Below the pieces are notes generated by a model, which saw only the letters and a program-made list of their open reading frames with translations, did not search any database and had not been told where the DNA came from. From Lysobacterales bacterium (GTDB lineage Bacteria; Pseudomonadota; Gammaproteobacteria; Xanthomonadales; Rhodanobacteraceae), in the NCBI GenBank assembly GCA_021324945.1, contig JAJPID010000003.1, forward strand, positions 1 to 50,731: a DNA stretch of 50,731 bases. Direction: 5' to 3'. Both the position numbers and the translations under genes were made by a program. Shown piece after piece: positions 37,327 to 46,145 of the stretch (position 1 is the first letter of the stretch; each line of letters opens with the position of its first letter).

Positions 37327-38256
37327 TCACCCCGGGTCGGCGACAATTTCCGTTCTCGCCACAGGCGCGCGCCGCGACATCCAAAGCAGGATCAAACCAA
37401 CCGCGATCAGCGGGATCGATTGCACCTGGCCCATCGTCAGCCAGTGTGTGCCGAGCAAATACCCAAGTTGCGGATCGGGCATGCGCACGAATTCCACCGC
37501 GAAACGAAAACATCCGTACATCAGCGCGAACAGGCCGGAAACGGCGTAGCGGGGGCGAGGTTTCATCGAGTAGATCCACAGTACGCTGAACATCACCACG
37601 CCTTCCAGGAAAAATTCGTACAGCTCGGAAGGTTGCCGTGCATAGGCATCCAGCGCGCCGGTCTGCCACAACGCGTGAAGTTGCGCGAGGGTCGCCTCGC
37701 GATACTGAGGCACGTTCTGCTGCACCGCATGCGGAAACACCATGCCCCACGGCTGCGAGGTGAGCTTGCCCCACAGTTCGCCGTTGATGAAATTGCCCAG
37801 CCGCCCCAGCCCCAGACCGATCGGCACCAGCGGCGCGACGAAATCCACCACATCGAAATAATGCGTGATGCGCGCGCGATGCCGCGTCCACCACCACAGG
37901 CTTGCCACCAGCACACCCACCAGTCCGCCGTGGAAGGACATGCCGCCATCCCAGATGCGGAACAGCGCCAGCGGCTCCTTCCATATCCAATCCAGTAGGC
38001 TCGGCGCGACGTCGGACTTGTAATAAAACAGCATGTACCAGATGCGTCCGCCGACGATGATGCCGAGCATCACGTAGAACGCGAGATCGGCCAGTGCGTC
38101 GCGGCTGACTGGCAGCCGGCCCTTCGCGCGACGGTAATTGCCCAGCACCCAGCCGCCGACGAAACCGCCGAGGTACATCAGCCCATACCAGTGCACCCCT
38201 ACGGGTCCGAGATGGAACGCGATCGGATTGAAGTCAACGAAATAGGGGTGGGTCAT
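37327..38256 (-). CDS. lgt: Prolipoprotein diacylglyceryl transferase
   Basis: The 309-residue polytopic enzyme transfers diacylglycerol from phosphatidylglycerol to the lipobox cysteine of prolipoproteins. The Lgt signature [13 protein letters not shown] is at about 151-163, with [13 protein letters not shown] and [10 protein letters not shown] also conserved. It normally covers this length. The ATG at 38256 is preceded by five copies of a seven-base repeat instead of a recognisable ribosome site, which is unusual for an essential gene. Confidence 0.95.
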   Translation of the reverse strand: MTHPYFVDFNPIAFHLGPVGVHWYGLMYLGGFVGGWVLGNYRRAKGRLPVSRDALADLAFYVMLGIIVGGRIWYMLFYYKSDVAPSLLDWIWKEPLALFRIWDGGMSFHGGLVGVLVASLWWWTRHRARITHYFDVVDFVAPLVPIGLGLGRLGNFINGELWGKLTSQPWGMVFPHAVQQNVPQYREATLAQLHALWQTGALDAYARQPSELYEFFLEGVVMFSVLWIYSMKPRPRYAVSGLFALMYGCFRFAVEFVRMPDPQLGYLLGTHWLTMGQVQSIPLIAVGLILLWMSRRAPVARTEIVADPG

Positions 38257-38259
38257 GGG

Positions 38260-38294
38260 ACGGAAGACGGAAGACGGAAGACGGAAGACGGAAG
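38260..38294. repeat. Five tandem copies of ACGGAAG
   Basis: Exact heptanucleotide copies run from 38260 to 38294 with a further ACG at the end. They begin three bases upstream of the lgt start codon. On the minus strand the transcript would read CTTCCGT repeated, with no purine-rich ribosome site. Confidence 0.97.
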
Positions 38295-38364
38295 ACGAGA
38301 CATCTTACAAGGCATCGTCCCGCTCACGAACCCGAACGTCTCCCATCTCCCTTTTTCCCCAGCT

Positions 38365-39582
38365 TTACGCAGGCAACACCCGGCACGCGAATCCTTTCAG
38401 ATATTCCGTTTCCGGAATCGCCGGGTGCACCGGATGATCCGGCGCCTGTTGCAGAGACATCAATGCCTGCACGTTGCGACCGAGATGCTGCGCGCCCTGC
38501 TGCACGCCCTGCAGCAGCGCCTCGCGTGGCATGTGGTACGAACACGAGCAGGTGACCAGGATTCCGTCGCGCGACAGCACCTGCATCGCCAGCTCGTTCA
38601 AGCGGCGATATGCGAGCGCGCCTTCCTTCAGATCCTTCTTGCGTTTCACGAAGGCGGGCGGGTCGAGGATCACCACATCGAAACGTTCGCGGCGTTCGCG
38701 CAACGCCTTCAGATATTCGAACGCATCCGCGCGCTCGGCGCCTACGCGATCGGCCAGGCCATTTCGTCGCGCGTTGCTCTCGATCGCCGTGACGGCCGGT
38801 GCGGAGGCATCCACGCAGACGACTTCGCTCGCACCCATCGACGCGGCGCGCAAGCCCCAGGCGCCCAGGTACGAGAACAGGTCCAGCACGCGCGCATCTT
38901 TGACGAAAGATGCAAGCGCATCGCGGTTGGCGCGCTGGTCGTAGAACCAGCCGGTCTTTTGTCCGCCGATCGGATCTAGCGCGAATTCCAATCCGCCCTC
39001 ACGCACGATCAGCGGCGCGGACACTTCGCCGAACGCGATGTCGGCATAGCTCGGCAACTGTTCCAACGCGCGAATGCCGGCATCATTCTTCCAGACCATC
39101 GCACGCGGGTTCAGCACTTTCCGTACCGCACTCTCGATGTGCGGTTTCAACCGTTCGATGCCGGCTGTGGTCGCCTGTGCCACGATCACATCGTTGAAAC
39201 GATCCAGCGTCAGGCCCGGCACGAAATCGGACTCGCCATAAAGCAGTCGGTAGAACGGCTCCGAATACAGACGTTCGCGCGATGCCAGCGCGATATTCAA
39301 ACGATGCGCCAGCAGTGAGCTATCCAGTGCATGATCGAGTCCGCGCGACACCAGCCGTGCACAGATCAGCGAATGCGGATTGACGTAACCGACACCCAGT
39401 GGCCTGCCGCGCGAATCCAGAATCGCGCACGGTTCACCCGCTTCGAACGACGCCAGCGGCGAACGCGCCACGTCCACTTCGTTGGCGAATACCCAGAGAT
39501 GTCCCGCGCGCAGGCGCGCGTCCTCGCCCCGCTTCAGATATAACGCGGGGTATTCGATGTCTTCGGTTCCGTTCGTGGCCAT
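38365..39582 (-). CDS. rlmI: 23S rRNA m5C methyltransferase, RlmI-type
   Basis: A 405-residue class I methyltransferase with an N-terminal PUA domain (YPALYLKRGEDARLRAGHLW) and a SAM-binding DLFSYLGAWGLRAASMG motif. DPPAFVKRKK and the active-site cysteine region LVTCSCSYHM follow. It modifies C1962 of 23S rRNA in E. coli. The ATG at 39582 gives MATNGTEDIEYP; an upstream in-frame ATG at 39636 adds 18 unconserved residues. It is divergent from the DUF255 gene over 85 bases. Confidence 0.92.
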   Translation of the reverse strand: MATNGTEDIEYPALYLKRGEDARLRAGHLWVFANEVDVARSPLASFEAGEPCAILDSRGRPLGVGYVNPHSLICARLVSRGLDHALDSSLLAHRLNIALASRERLYSEPFYRLLYGESDFVPGLTLDRFNDVIVAQATTAGIERLKPHIESAVRKVLNPRAMVWKNDAGIRALEQLPSYADIAFGEVSAPLIVREGGLEFALDPIGGQKTGWFYDQRANRDALASFVKDARVLDLFSYLGAWGLRAASMGASEVVCVDASAPAVTAIESNARRNGLADRVGAERADAFEYLKALRERRERFDVVILDPPAFVKRKKDLKEGALAYRRLNELAMQVLSRDGILVTCSCSYHMPREALLQGVQQGAQHLGRNVQALMSLQQAPDHPVHPAIPETEYLKGFACRVLPA

Positions 39583-39667
39583 GCGCGTCGCACGCGAAAA
39601 CGCAACACGATAGCCGATGCCCGCGCGCGGCGGCAATTCCGCCGACCTTCTCGCTTACACTGCGCGG

Positions 39668-41785
39668 ATGAAAAACGAACTTGCGAATGCGTCCAGTCCC
39701 TATCTGCGCCAGCACGCGCACAACCCCGTGCACTGGCAGGAATGGAACGAAACCACGCTCGCGCATGCCAAACGTGCCGACATGCCGATCCTGCTCTCGA
39801 TCGGTTACAGCGCGTGCCACTGGTGCCACGTGATGGCACACGAGAGTTTCGAGAACGCCGACATCGCACGCGCGATGAACGAGAACTTTGTCAACATCAA
39901 GCTGGATCGCGAGGAACGTCCCGATCTCGATCGCGTCTATCAATTGGCGCATCAGGCGCTGAGCGGACGCACCGGCGGCTGGCCGCTGACGATCTTCCTT
40001 GATCCGCAGGATCTGACGCCGTTTTTCGCCGGCACCTACTTTCCGCCCTCGCCGCGTCATGGATTGCCGGGCTTCGGCGAACTGCTGCAACGCGTCCGCG
40101 ACTATTTCGATACGCATCGCGACGAGCTGCGTCAGCAGAACGAACGCCTGCGCGAATGGTTGGCGCGGGCGAGCGCGGCTTCGAACGATGAGATTCCGGC
40201 CACCGATGAGGTGACCGCATTGGCCGTGCAGCGCATCGCCGCGCGTTTCGATCCGCAGAATGGCGGCACGCGCGGCGCGCCGAAGTTTCCGCATACCTGC
40301 GAACTGGAATTGCTGCTGGAGTGCGCGGTAGGCACATCCCCGCTGCCACAAACGAACGACGCGTTGACGACACAAGATTGCGCGAACATGGCGCTGCTTG
40401 CCCTGCGCAGCATGGCCGCACGCGGATTGCAGGATCATCTCGGCGGTGGCTTCTTCCGCTACTGCGTCGATGCGACTTGGACGATTCCGCATTTCGAAAA
40501 GATGCTGTATGACAACGCCCAATTGCTGCCGCTCTATGCGCGCGCCGCTGCCGCTTTCGACGATCCGGTGTGCGCACAGGCCGCGCGTGGCATCGTCGCC
40601 TGGTTGCAACGCGAGATGACTGCGCGCGATGGCGCGTTCTTCAGCGCGCTGGATGCCGACAGCGAGAGCGACCGGGGCGGCCTCGAGGAAGGCGCTTTCT
40701 ATCTGTGGACGCGCGAGCAACTGCGCGAGGTGTTGAGCGATTCCGAATTCGCCGCGATCGAGGCCGGTTATGCCCTCGACGGCGCGCCGAATTTCGAGCA
40801 TCGCGTGTGGCACTTGGTGAAGGCGCGCACCCTGGAGCAGATCGCGGAGAAGCTCGGCCGCTCACAAACGGATGTGCAGCGCGATCTCGCATCCGCGCGC
40901 GAGAAGCTTTTCGCTGCCCGCGCGCAACGCGTGCGACCCGCGACTGACGACAAGGTCCTCACGGCATGGAACGCGCTGATGATTTCCGGTCTCGCACGCG
41001 CGGCGCGCGCGCTGCGCGAGCCGGAATTCTACGAAATCGCCGCGAGGGCAATGGCCAGCCTGCGCGAGAGCACCTGGACCGGCGGCGCGCTGTACGCCAA
41101 CCTCGTCGCCGAGGCGCAGTCGCGCATTCCGGGCTTTATCGACGACCACGCCTTCCTGCTCGACGCGCTGCTCGAAACGTTGCAGGCGGATTGGAGCGAC
41201 GAACATCTGTCTTGGGCGATGCATCTCGCCGATGCGATGCTGGAAAAATTCGAGGACAGGCTGCACGGCGGCTTCTTCTTCAGCGCGGCCGGGCACGCAA
41301 CGCCCTTGCAAAACCCGAAGAACTTCACGGACGAAGCGCTGCCCAGCGGCAATGCTGTAGCCGCACAGGCGCTGCTGCGTTTGGGCCATCTGCTGGGCGA
41401 ATCGCGCTATCTCGAAGCGGCGGAGCGCACGCTGCGCGCGGCCGGCAGCGCCTTGCGTCAATATCCCGATGCATGCGCCACGATGCTGCACGCCCTGCGC
41501 GAATTCCATGCGCCACGCACGCAAGTGGTGATCCGGTGCACCCCGGATGAAACGGCGGTCTGGCGTGAAGCATTCGGCGAAGCATTGCGCGAAAAACGCA
41601 TCGAGCGCGAACAAGTCGACGCGTTTTTCATTCCCGCCGAAGCGAAATCGCTGCCAGGCGCACTGACGCTGCGCAAACCGCGCAAGGGTGGGATCGCGTA
41701 TGTGTGCACGGGAATGTCCTGCCGCGCGCCCATCCACTCGCCGCGACGTTTGATCGACGTGCTGCGCGAAAGCGCGAAGAGCTGA
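39668..41785 (+). CDS. DUF255 thioredoxin-domain protein (YyaL/SPATA20 family)
   Basis: The 705-residue protein has an N-terminal thioredoxin-like domain with the CxxC site Cys50-His51-Trp52-Cys53 ([11 protein letters not shown]) and the family opening [20 protein letters not shown] large alpha/alpha-barrel C-terminal part resembles six-hairpin glycosidases and contains [20 protein letters not shown]. The biochemical role is unknown; a redox or carbohydrate role is guessed from the fold. The ATG at 39668 was chosen by family start. It converges with the TPM gene at 41786. Confidence 0.9.
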   Translation: MKNELANASSPYLRQHAHNPVHWQEWNETTLAHAKRADMPILLSIGYSACHWCHVMAHESFENADIARAMNENFVNIKLDREERPDLDRVYQLAHQALSGRTGGWPLTIFLDPQDLTPFFAGTYFPPSPRHGLPGFGELLQRVRDYFDTHRDELRQQNERLREWLARASAASNDEIPATDEVTALAVQRIAARFDPQNGGTRGAPKFPHTCELELLLECAVGTSPLPQTNDALTTQDCANMALLALRSMAARGLQDHLGGGFFRYCVDATWTIPHFEKMLYDNAQLLPLYARAAAAFDDPVCAQAARGIVAWLQREMTARDGAFFSALDADSESDRGGLEEGAFYLWTREQLREVLSDSEFAAIEAGYALDGAPNFEHRVWHLVKARTLEQIAEKLGRSQTDVQRDLASAREKLFAARAQRVRPATDDKVLTAWNALMISGLARAARALREPEFYEIAARAMASLRESTWTGGALYANLVAEAQSRIPGFIDDHAFLLDALLETLQADWSDEHLSWAMHLADAMLEKFEDRLHGGFFFSAAGHATPLQNPKNFTDEALPSGNAVAAQALLRLGHLLGESRYLEAAERTLRAAGSALRQYPDACATMLHALREFHAPRTQVVIRCTPDETAVWREAFGEALREKRIEREQVDAFFIPAEAKSLPGALTLRKPRKGGIAYVCTGMSCRAPIHSPRRLIDVLRESAKS

Positions 41786-42277
41786 TCAAAGCACGATGGG
41801 CTGATCCGGCAGTTCGCCGACTTGGCCGGGCGTGGCGGGCAGATGTCGTTTCAGCAGCGCGTTCATAGCCTTGACGCCTTCCAGTGCGCCACCGCGCCAG
41901 TCGTCCTGCTGGAAATGTTTGCGCATCGACTGTGCAACGACATCCCACGCCGGCCTCGGCAGACGCGACATCACGCCGCGATCGGCGACGATTTCGATTG
42001 CTCGATCGGCCAGCAACACATAGATCAGTACGCCCGTCTTGCGTGAGGTGTCCCACACGCGCAGTTGCGCAAACAGATCTTCCGCGCGCGCGCGCGCGTG
42101 GTGACCGGCCACGAGCGAACGCAACGGCAAGCGCGCTTCCACCGCGAAACAGATTTCGCCGTCATGATGTCGCTCGCCTTCCGCGATCGCCTGCTGGATT
42201 TCCTGCATCACGTCGGGCGGAAAGCGCCGGCTGGCCGGCGCGTGCAAGAGATGACGAATGCCGCGCATCAAATCCAT
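41786..42277 (-). CDS. TPM-domain protein, short
   Basis: A 163-residue cytosolic TPM-fold protein without signal peptide: HHDGEICFAVEARLPL, then VWDTSRKTGVLIYVLLADRAIEIVAD and HFQQDDWRGGALEGV, the usual TPM strand and helix pattern. The start ATG overlaps the stop of the upstream TPM gene as TGATG, indicating reinitiation. It is the third gene of a lemA-TPM-TPM unit; TPM proteins of this kind are thought to act in envelope or photosystem maintenance, with no proven activity here. Confidence 0.88.
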   Translation of the reverse strand: MDLMRGIRHLLHAPASRRFPPDVMQEIQQAIAEGERHHDGEICFAVEARLPLRSLVAGHHARARAEDLFAQLRVWDTSRKTGVLIYVLLADRAIEIVADRGVMSRLPRPAWDVVAQSMRKHFQQDDWRGGALEGVKAMNALLKRHLPATPGQVGELPDQPIVL

Positions 42278-43248
42278 CACCAGCTCCCTGAGGCTCCGCC
42301 ACCGCCTGTCGCACCGCCGCCGCCGGAAAATCCGCCGCCACCACCGAAACTCCCGCCGCCGAAACCGCCGCCGCCCCAACCACCGAAACCGCCGCCGCCC
42401 CAGCGCCCCCAACTGCCACCCCGGGCGAACGCGCCGCCACTGCTCGGGAACAGGCCAATGATGGCGCCGATGATCAAACCGGCGATTCCCAGCATGATCG
42501 TTTGACTCAGCACAAACAGGATCGCTCCGATCAGCAGGCCGTTTGCGCCGCTACGCAACGGCGTTTTCAGCGGGCCGAATACGCCGTGAAAAAAGAATGC
42601 GAGAAAAAATCCCAAAACCAGCAGTCCGCCAGAGTCACCGCCTTGCTCGGGTTGCCGATGAGCCGGCGGAGGCAACGGCTCGCCATCGATCAGTTTGGTC
42701 AGCGAATCGATGGCGTCGTGCAAGCCGCCGTAATAATCGTTGGCGCGGAACTTCGGCACGATCTGCTCGCGAATGATGCGCGAGGCCAACGCGTCAGGGA
42801 TCGCGCCTTCCAGACCGTAGCCGGTCTCGATGTAGACCTTGTGATCGTCTTTGGCGACGACGATCAAAACGCCGTCATCGATGTGCTGGCGGCCGATCTT
42901 CCATTGATCGAACACGCGCGTGGCGTATTGCTCGATGGTTTCGGGCTGCGTGGTCGGCAGCATCAGCACCACGATCTGCGCGCCCTTGCGCTGCTCCAGC
43001 GCGGCGAGTTGCGATTCCAGTTGCTGCGTCTGATCCGCTGCCAGCGTGTGGGTAAGATCGGTGACGCGCGCGTGCAGCGGCGGGACGGCGACGTCGGCGC
43101 GGCCAACGCCCGCCCACGTCAGGAACAAGACGAACAGCAGTATCACCCTGCCATTCGCCCTGAGCGTAGCCCCCGTTCGCCACTTCGACTCCGCGGCTGC
43201 GCCGCTACCCTCAGTGCGAACGGAATCGAAGTCGAAGGGCAGATTCAT
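42277..43248 (-). CDS. TPM-domain secreted/membrane protein (YgcG-like) with repeat-derived N terminus
   Basis: A 323-residue protein. Residues about 35-52 (VILLFVLFLTWAGVGRA) form the signal peptide, a TPM domain follows (LTHTLAADQTQQLESQLAAL, VVAKDDHKVYIETGYGLEG), then membrane helices and a glycine-rich C terminus. The first about 33 residues are translated from a dispersed repeat and precede the signal core. The ATG at 43248 overlaps the lemA stop as TGATG and favours translation through the repeat; a GTG at 43146 would start directly at the signal peptide. Both starts are possible. Confidence 0.86.
   Translation of the reverse strand: MNLPFDFDSVRTEGSGAAAESKWRTGATLRANGRVILLFVLFLTWAGVGRADVAVPPLHARVTDLTHTLAADQTQQLESQLAALEQRKGAQIVVLMLPTTQPETIEQYATRVFDQWKIGRQHIDDGVLIVVAKDDHKVYIETGYGLEGAIPDALASRIIREQIVPKFRANDYYGGLHDAIDSLTKLIDGEPLPPPAHRQPEQGGDSGGLLVLGFFLAFFFHGVFGPLKTPLRSGANGLLIGAILFVLSQTIMLGIAGLIIGAIIGLFPSSGGAFARGGSWGRWGGGGFGGWGGGGFGGGSFGGGGGFSGGGGATGGGGASGSW
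43157..43240. repeat. Dispersed repeat, copy B, inside the TPM reading frame
   Basis: Bounded by GCCCT (43157-43161) and AGGGC (43236-43240), it contains CCCTGAGCGTAGCC and GAAGTCGAAGG as in copy A at 27874-27960. It occupies the coding region between the start codon and the signal-peptide core of the TPM gene and is open in that frame. Confidence 0.7.
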
Positions 43249-43877
43249 CAATGCGTGCCCGCCGCGGCCGGTTTAGAAGTATCGAACTGCACCGTCGGCG
43301 CGGTGGAGATCGCCGCTTCGTTGGCCACGCTGAAGTTTGGCTTGACGCTATAGCCGAACATCTTCGCCGTGAGGTTCTGCGGAAACTGGCGGATGTAGCT
43401 GTTGTAATCCTGCACCGCCTGCACGTAGCGGTTGCGCGCGACCGCGATGCGATTCTCCGTGCCTTCCAGTTGTGCCTGCAATGTCTGGAACAATTCGTTC
43501 GCTTTCAGGTTCGGATAGTTTTCCGACACCGCCATCAAGCGCGACAGCGCGCCGCTCAACTCGCCCTGCGCGGCCTGGAACTGCGCCATCGCCTGAGGAT
43601 CGTTGAGCGTGTCGGGCGTGATCCGGATTTGCCCGACTTTCGCGCGCGCATTGGTGACTTCCGTCAACACGCGCTCTTCATGCGCGGCGTAACCCTTGAC
43701 GGTATTGACGAGGTTCGGCACCAGATCGGCGCGGCGCTGGTACTGGTTCACCACTTCCGACCAGGCGGCTTTCACCGCCTCGTCCTTCTGCTGGATCTGG
43801 TTGTAGCCGCAGCCGGAGAGCAGACCGCAGATCGCCGCGACGGCGAGACCGCACAGCAGGATTCGAAACTGGCGCAT
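43248..43877 (-). CDS. lemA: LemA family protein
   Basis: A 209-residue protein with a lipoprotein-type signal (LAVAAICGLLSGCGYN, lipobox cysteine at residue 23) and a four-helix LemA domain: KAAWSEVVNQYQRRADLVPN, VTNARAKVGQ, then LMAVSENYPNLKANELF and NRYVQAVQDYNSYIRQFP. LemA proteins commonly pair with TPM-domain proteins, as here, and are thought to have a membrane-stress role of unknown mechanism. Its stop overlaps the start of the next gene (TGATG). Confidence 0.94.
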   Translation of the reverse strand: MRQFRILLCGLAVAAICGLLSGCGYNQIQQKDEAVKAAWSEVVNQYQRRADLVPNLVNTVKGYAAHEERVLTEVTNARAKVGQIRITPDTLNDPQAMAQFQAAQGELSGALSRLMAVSENYPNLKANELFQTLQAQLEGTENRIAVARNRYVQAVQDYNSYIRQFPQNLTAKMFGYSVKPNFSVANEAAISTAPTVQFDTSKPAAAGTH

Positions 43878-43936
43878 GGTTGGCTCCGATCACCGATTGG
43901 TGCGCGGATTGCAGCACCGTCCGCCCCGCGGTGCAA

Positions 43937-44308
43937 TCACAGCCAGCGAAAGCCCAGGATCAAGCCCCACACCAGCAGCACGTTCAACATCAGCACGAAC
44001 ACCGCGGCCGAGCCCATGTCCTTGGCGCGCTCGGCGAACGGATGCACATCCGGACAGATGTAATCGACCACCGCTTCCAGTGCGGCGTTCAACAGCTCCG
44101 CCGCCGGCACCAGCAGCAGTGATCCGCACAGCAGGATTTTTTCGACCGCGCCATGGCCCAGCCACAGGCCCAGCGGAAAGAGGATTGCGATCAGGCTCAC
44201 TTCCAGGCGGAACGAGGCTTCCAACTGCCAGCATACGCGCAGGCCTTTCAGCGACCAGATCATCGCTTGCCATATTTGGCGCGGGCCGCGGCGGACGGTG
44301 CTGGGCAT
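43937..44308 (-). CDS. dgkA: Diacylglycerol kinase (prokaryotic)
   Basis: The 123-residue membrane enzyme phosphorylates diacylglycerol to phosphatidic acid, recycling lipid by-products of the envelope. It has three hydrophobic helices and the family signature AAELLNAALEAVVD followed by ERAKDMGSAAV with catalytic glutamates. Length is standard. It starts one base after the gcvPB stop, so the two are probably co-transcribed. Confidence 0.95.
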   Translation of the reverse strand: MPSTVRRGPRQIWQAMIWSLKGLRVCWQLEASFRLEVSLIAILFPLGLWLGHGAVEKILLCGSLLLVPAAELLNAALEAVVDYICPDVHPFAERAKDMGSAAVFVLMLNVLLVWGLILGFRWL

Positions 44309-44309
44309 A

Positions 44310-45776
44310 TCACGCCGCCCGCGATCGGCCCTTCCAGCTCAAGTCAAGCTCTTTCGCCGCCTTCACATCGTCCAGACGCCGCACCGGCGTAGTCATCGGC
44401 GCATCCTTCATCCTCTGGGGATCTTCGGCGGAAAGTTTCAGCAGATCGGCCATCACCGCGACGAACTCGTCCAGTGTTTCCTTGGACTCGGTTTCGGTCG
44501 GTTCGATCAGCAGGCACTCCGGCACCAGCAGCGGAAAGTAATTGGTCGGCGCGTGGATGCCGCGATCCAGCAGACTCTTGGAGAAATCCAGCGCAGTCAC
44601 GCCGCTCTGCTTCTTCTGCGGCGCGACGGTGACGATAAACTCGTGGCTCGCGCGGCGTTTCGGGTAAGCCAACGTGTAGCCCACATCGGCCAGACGCTTG
44701 GCCAGATAGTTCGCGTTGAGCGTGGCGTACTCGGCCACGCGCACCATCCCCTCACGGCCCAGCATGCGCGCGTAGATGTAAGCGCGTAGCAACACGCCGG
44801 CATTGCCCGCGAACGCCGTGAGACGGCCGATCGAAAGCGGGCGATCTTTCTTGCGCACCCAGCCGTACTTGCCCTCCTCACGCTTCTCGACCATCGGAAT
44901 CGGCAGGAATGGCTTCAACCGTTCCGACACGCCCACCGCACCCGCGCCCGGACCGCCACCGCCGTGCGGCGTGGAGAACGTCTTGTGCAGGTTCATGTGG
45001 ATGGCATCGAAGCCCATGTCACCCGGCCGCACCTTGCCGAGGATCGCGTTGAGATTCGCGCCGTCGTAGTAGAGCAGTCCGCCGGCCTCGTGCACCAGTT
45101 TCGCGATCTCGACGATGCGCCGCTCGAACACGCCGATCGTCGAGGGATTGGTCAGCATGATGCCGGCGGTGTTCGGTCCCAACACTTTCTTCAACGCTTC
45201 GACGTCGATATCGCCATCGGCCTGCGTCGGGATTTCGCGTACCGTGCAGCCGCACATCGAAGCGGTCGCCGGATTGGTGCCGTGCGCGGCGTCCGGCACG
45301 ATGATCTCGGTGCGTGCCGTGTCGCCGCGGTGACGGTGATAGGCCATGATCATCGCCACGCCCGCGAGTTCGCCCTGCGCGCCCGCCATCGGTGCCAGCG
45401 ACACACCGCCCTTCATGCCGGTGACCGCGGCCAGGATCTCCTGCAATTCGTACATGCAGGAAAGAAACCCCTGCGAGAGCGATTCGGGCGCATACGGATG
45501 CCGCGCGAGGAAACCATCCAGCATCGCCAGCGTGTGGCAGGCGCGCGGGTTGTATTTCATCGTGCAGGAACCGAGCGGATAGAACTGCGTGTCGATCGAA
45601 AAATTCTTGCGCGAGAGATTGGTGTAGTGCCGCAGCGCCTGCAGTTCGGAAACTTCCGGCAAGCCAATGGGCGTATCGCGGCGCAGATGTTCGGGAACGT
45701 CGTCCGGCACCGGTACGTCCGGCGGTAGTTGCGCGGCGGCCGTGCGGCCCGGCTGCGAAAGCTCGAAGATCAGCAT
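44310..45776 (-). CDS. gcvPB: Glycine dehydrogenase (decarboxylating) subunit 2
   Basis: The 488-residue PLP enzyme subunit of the glycine cleavage system has its cofactor lysine at Lys265 in [18 protein letters not shown], with [15 protein letters not shown] and [12 protein letters not shown] also conserved. This is the split form of the P protein, so a gcvPA gene must exist elsewhere; it is not in this window. The ATG at 45776 fits the family N terminus; no strong ribosome site is seen, and the longer open frame upstream crosses a repeat. Confidence 0.94.
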   Translation of the reverse strand: MLIFELSQPGRTAAAQLPPDVPVPDDVPEHLRRDTPIGLPEVSELQALRHYTNLSRKNFSIDTQFYPLGSCTMKYNPRACHTLAMLDGFLARHPYAPESLSQGFLSCMYELQEILAAVTGMKGGVSLAPMAGAQGELAGVAMIMAYHRHRGDTARTEIIVPDAAHGTNPATASMCGCTVREIPTQADGDIDVEALKKVLGPNTAGIMLTNPSTIGVFERRIVEIAKLVHEAGGLLYYDGANLNAILGKVRPGDMGFDAIHMNLHKTFSTPHGGGGPGAGAVGVSERLKPFLPIPMVEKREEGKYGWVRKKDRPLSIGRLTAFAGNAGVLLRAYIYARMLGREGMVRVAEYATLNANYLAKRLADVGYTLAYPKRRASHEFIVTVAPQKKQSGVTALDFSKSLLDRGIHAPTNYFPLLVPECLLIEPTETESKETLDEFVAVMADLLKLSAEDPQRMKDAPMTTPVRRLDDVKAAKELDLSWKGRSRAA

Positions 45777-45831
45777 GGAATTGGCCCATTGAGGCACTGG
45801 CGAAGCCGCGTATGATGCCACAACGCACTCT

Positions 45832-45940
45832 CCTCTCCCTTGGGGAGAGAGGTCGGAGGTGAGGGTTCGGTTCTCTGCGAAGTGCCGCGCAAGTGTCGTA
45901 CCCTCACCCGGCGCTTCGCGCCACCCTCTCCCGGAGGGTG
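45832..45940. repeat. Palindromic repeat cluster between gcvPB and the symporter operon
   Basis: Hairpin CCTCTCCC-TT-GGGGAGAG (45832-45849), inverted pair GGTGAGGGT (45858-45866)/ACCCTCACC (45900-45908) and hairpin CACCCTC/GAGGGTG (45922-45940). This kind of CCCTCACCC/CCTCTCCC element is dispersed in many proteobacterial genomes. It fills most of the 190 bases between the two divergent genes. Confidence 0.8.
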
Positions 45941-45965
45941 AGCGAACGGATTTCGGGGAACTCGC

Positions 45966-46145
45966 ATGCGCAAACTCCTGCCACTGCTTCTGCTCGCCCC
46001 CTTCATCGCCCTTCTCGCGATTCCCTTCTACAACCGCGCCGAGCCGACCGCCGCCGGTTTCCCGTTCTTCTATGTGTGGATGTTCGTCTGGATCGTGTTG
46101 GCGGCGCTGCTGACCTGGATCGTGTTCCGCGGAAGCCGCGCATGA
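45966..46145 (+). CDS. DUF3311 small membrane protein
   Basis: A 59-residue protein with two membrane helices (about 4-20 and 32-52) and the family features [20 protein letters not shown] and the conserved PFFYVW motif. GGGGAAC precedes the ATG. It overlaps the symporter gene by four bases (ATGA). DUF3311 proteins are regularly encoded directly before monocarboxylate symporters and are probably small partner subunits, which is inference from context. Confidence 0.9.
   Translation: MRKLLPLLLLAPFIALLAIPFYNRAEPTAAGFPFFYVWMFVWIVLAALLTWIVFRGSRA

Noticed and set aside
42288-42440. Tandem repeat of CCGCCGCCG-type words as a separate element
   Set aside because: It is explained as codons for the glycine-rich tail of the TPM protein.
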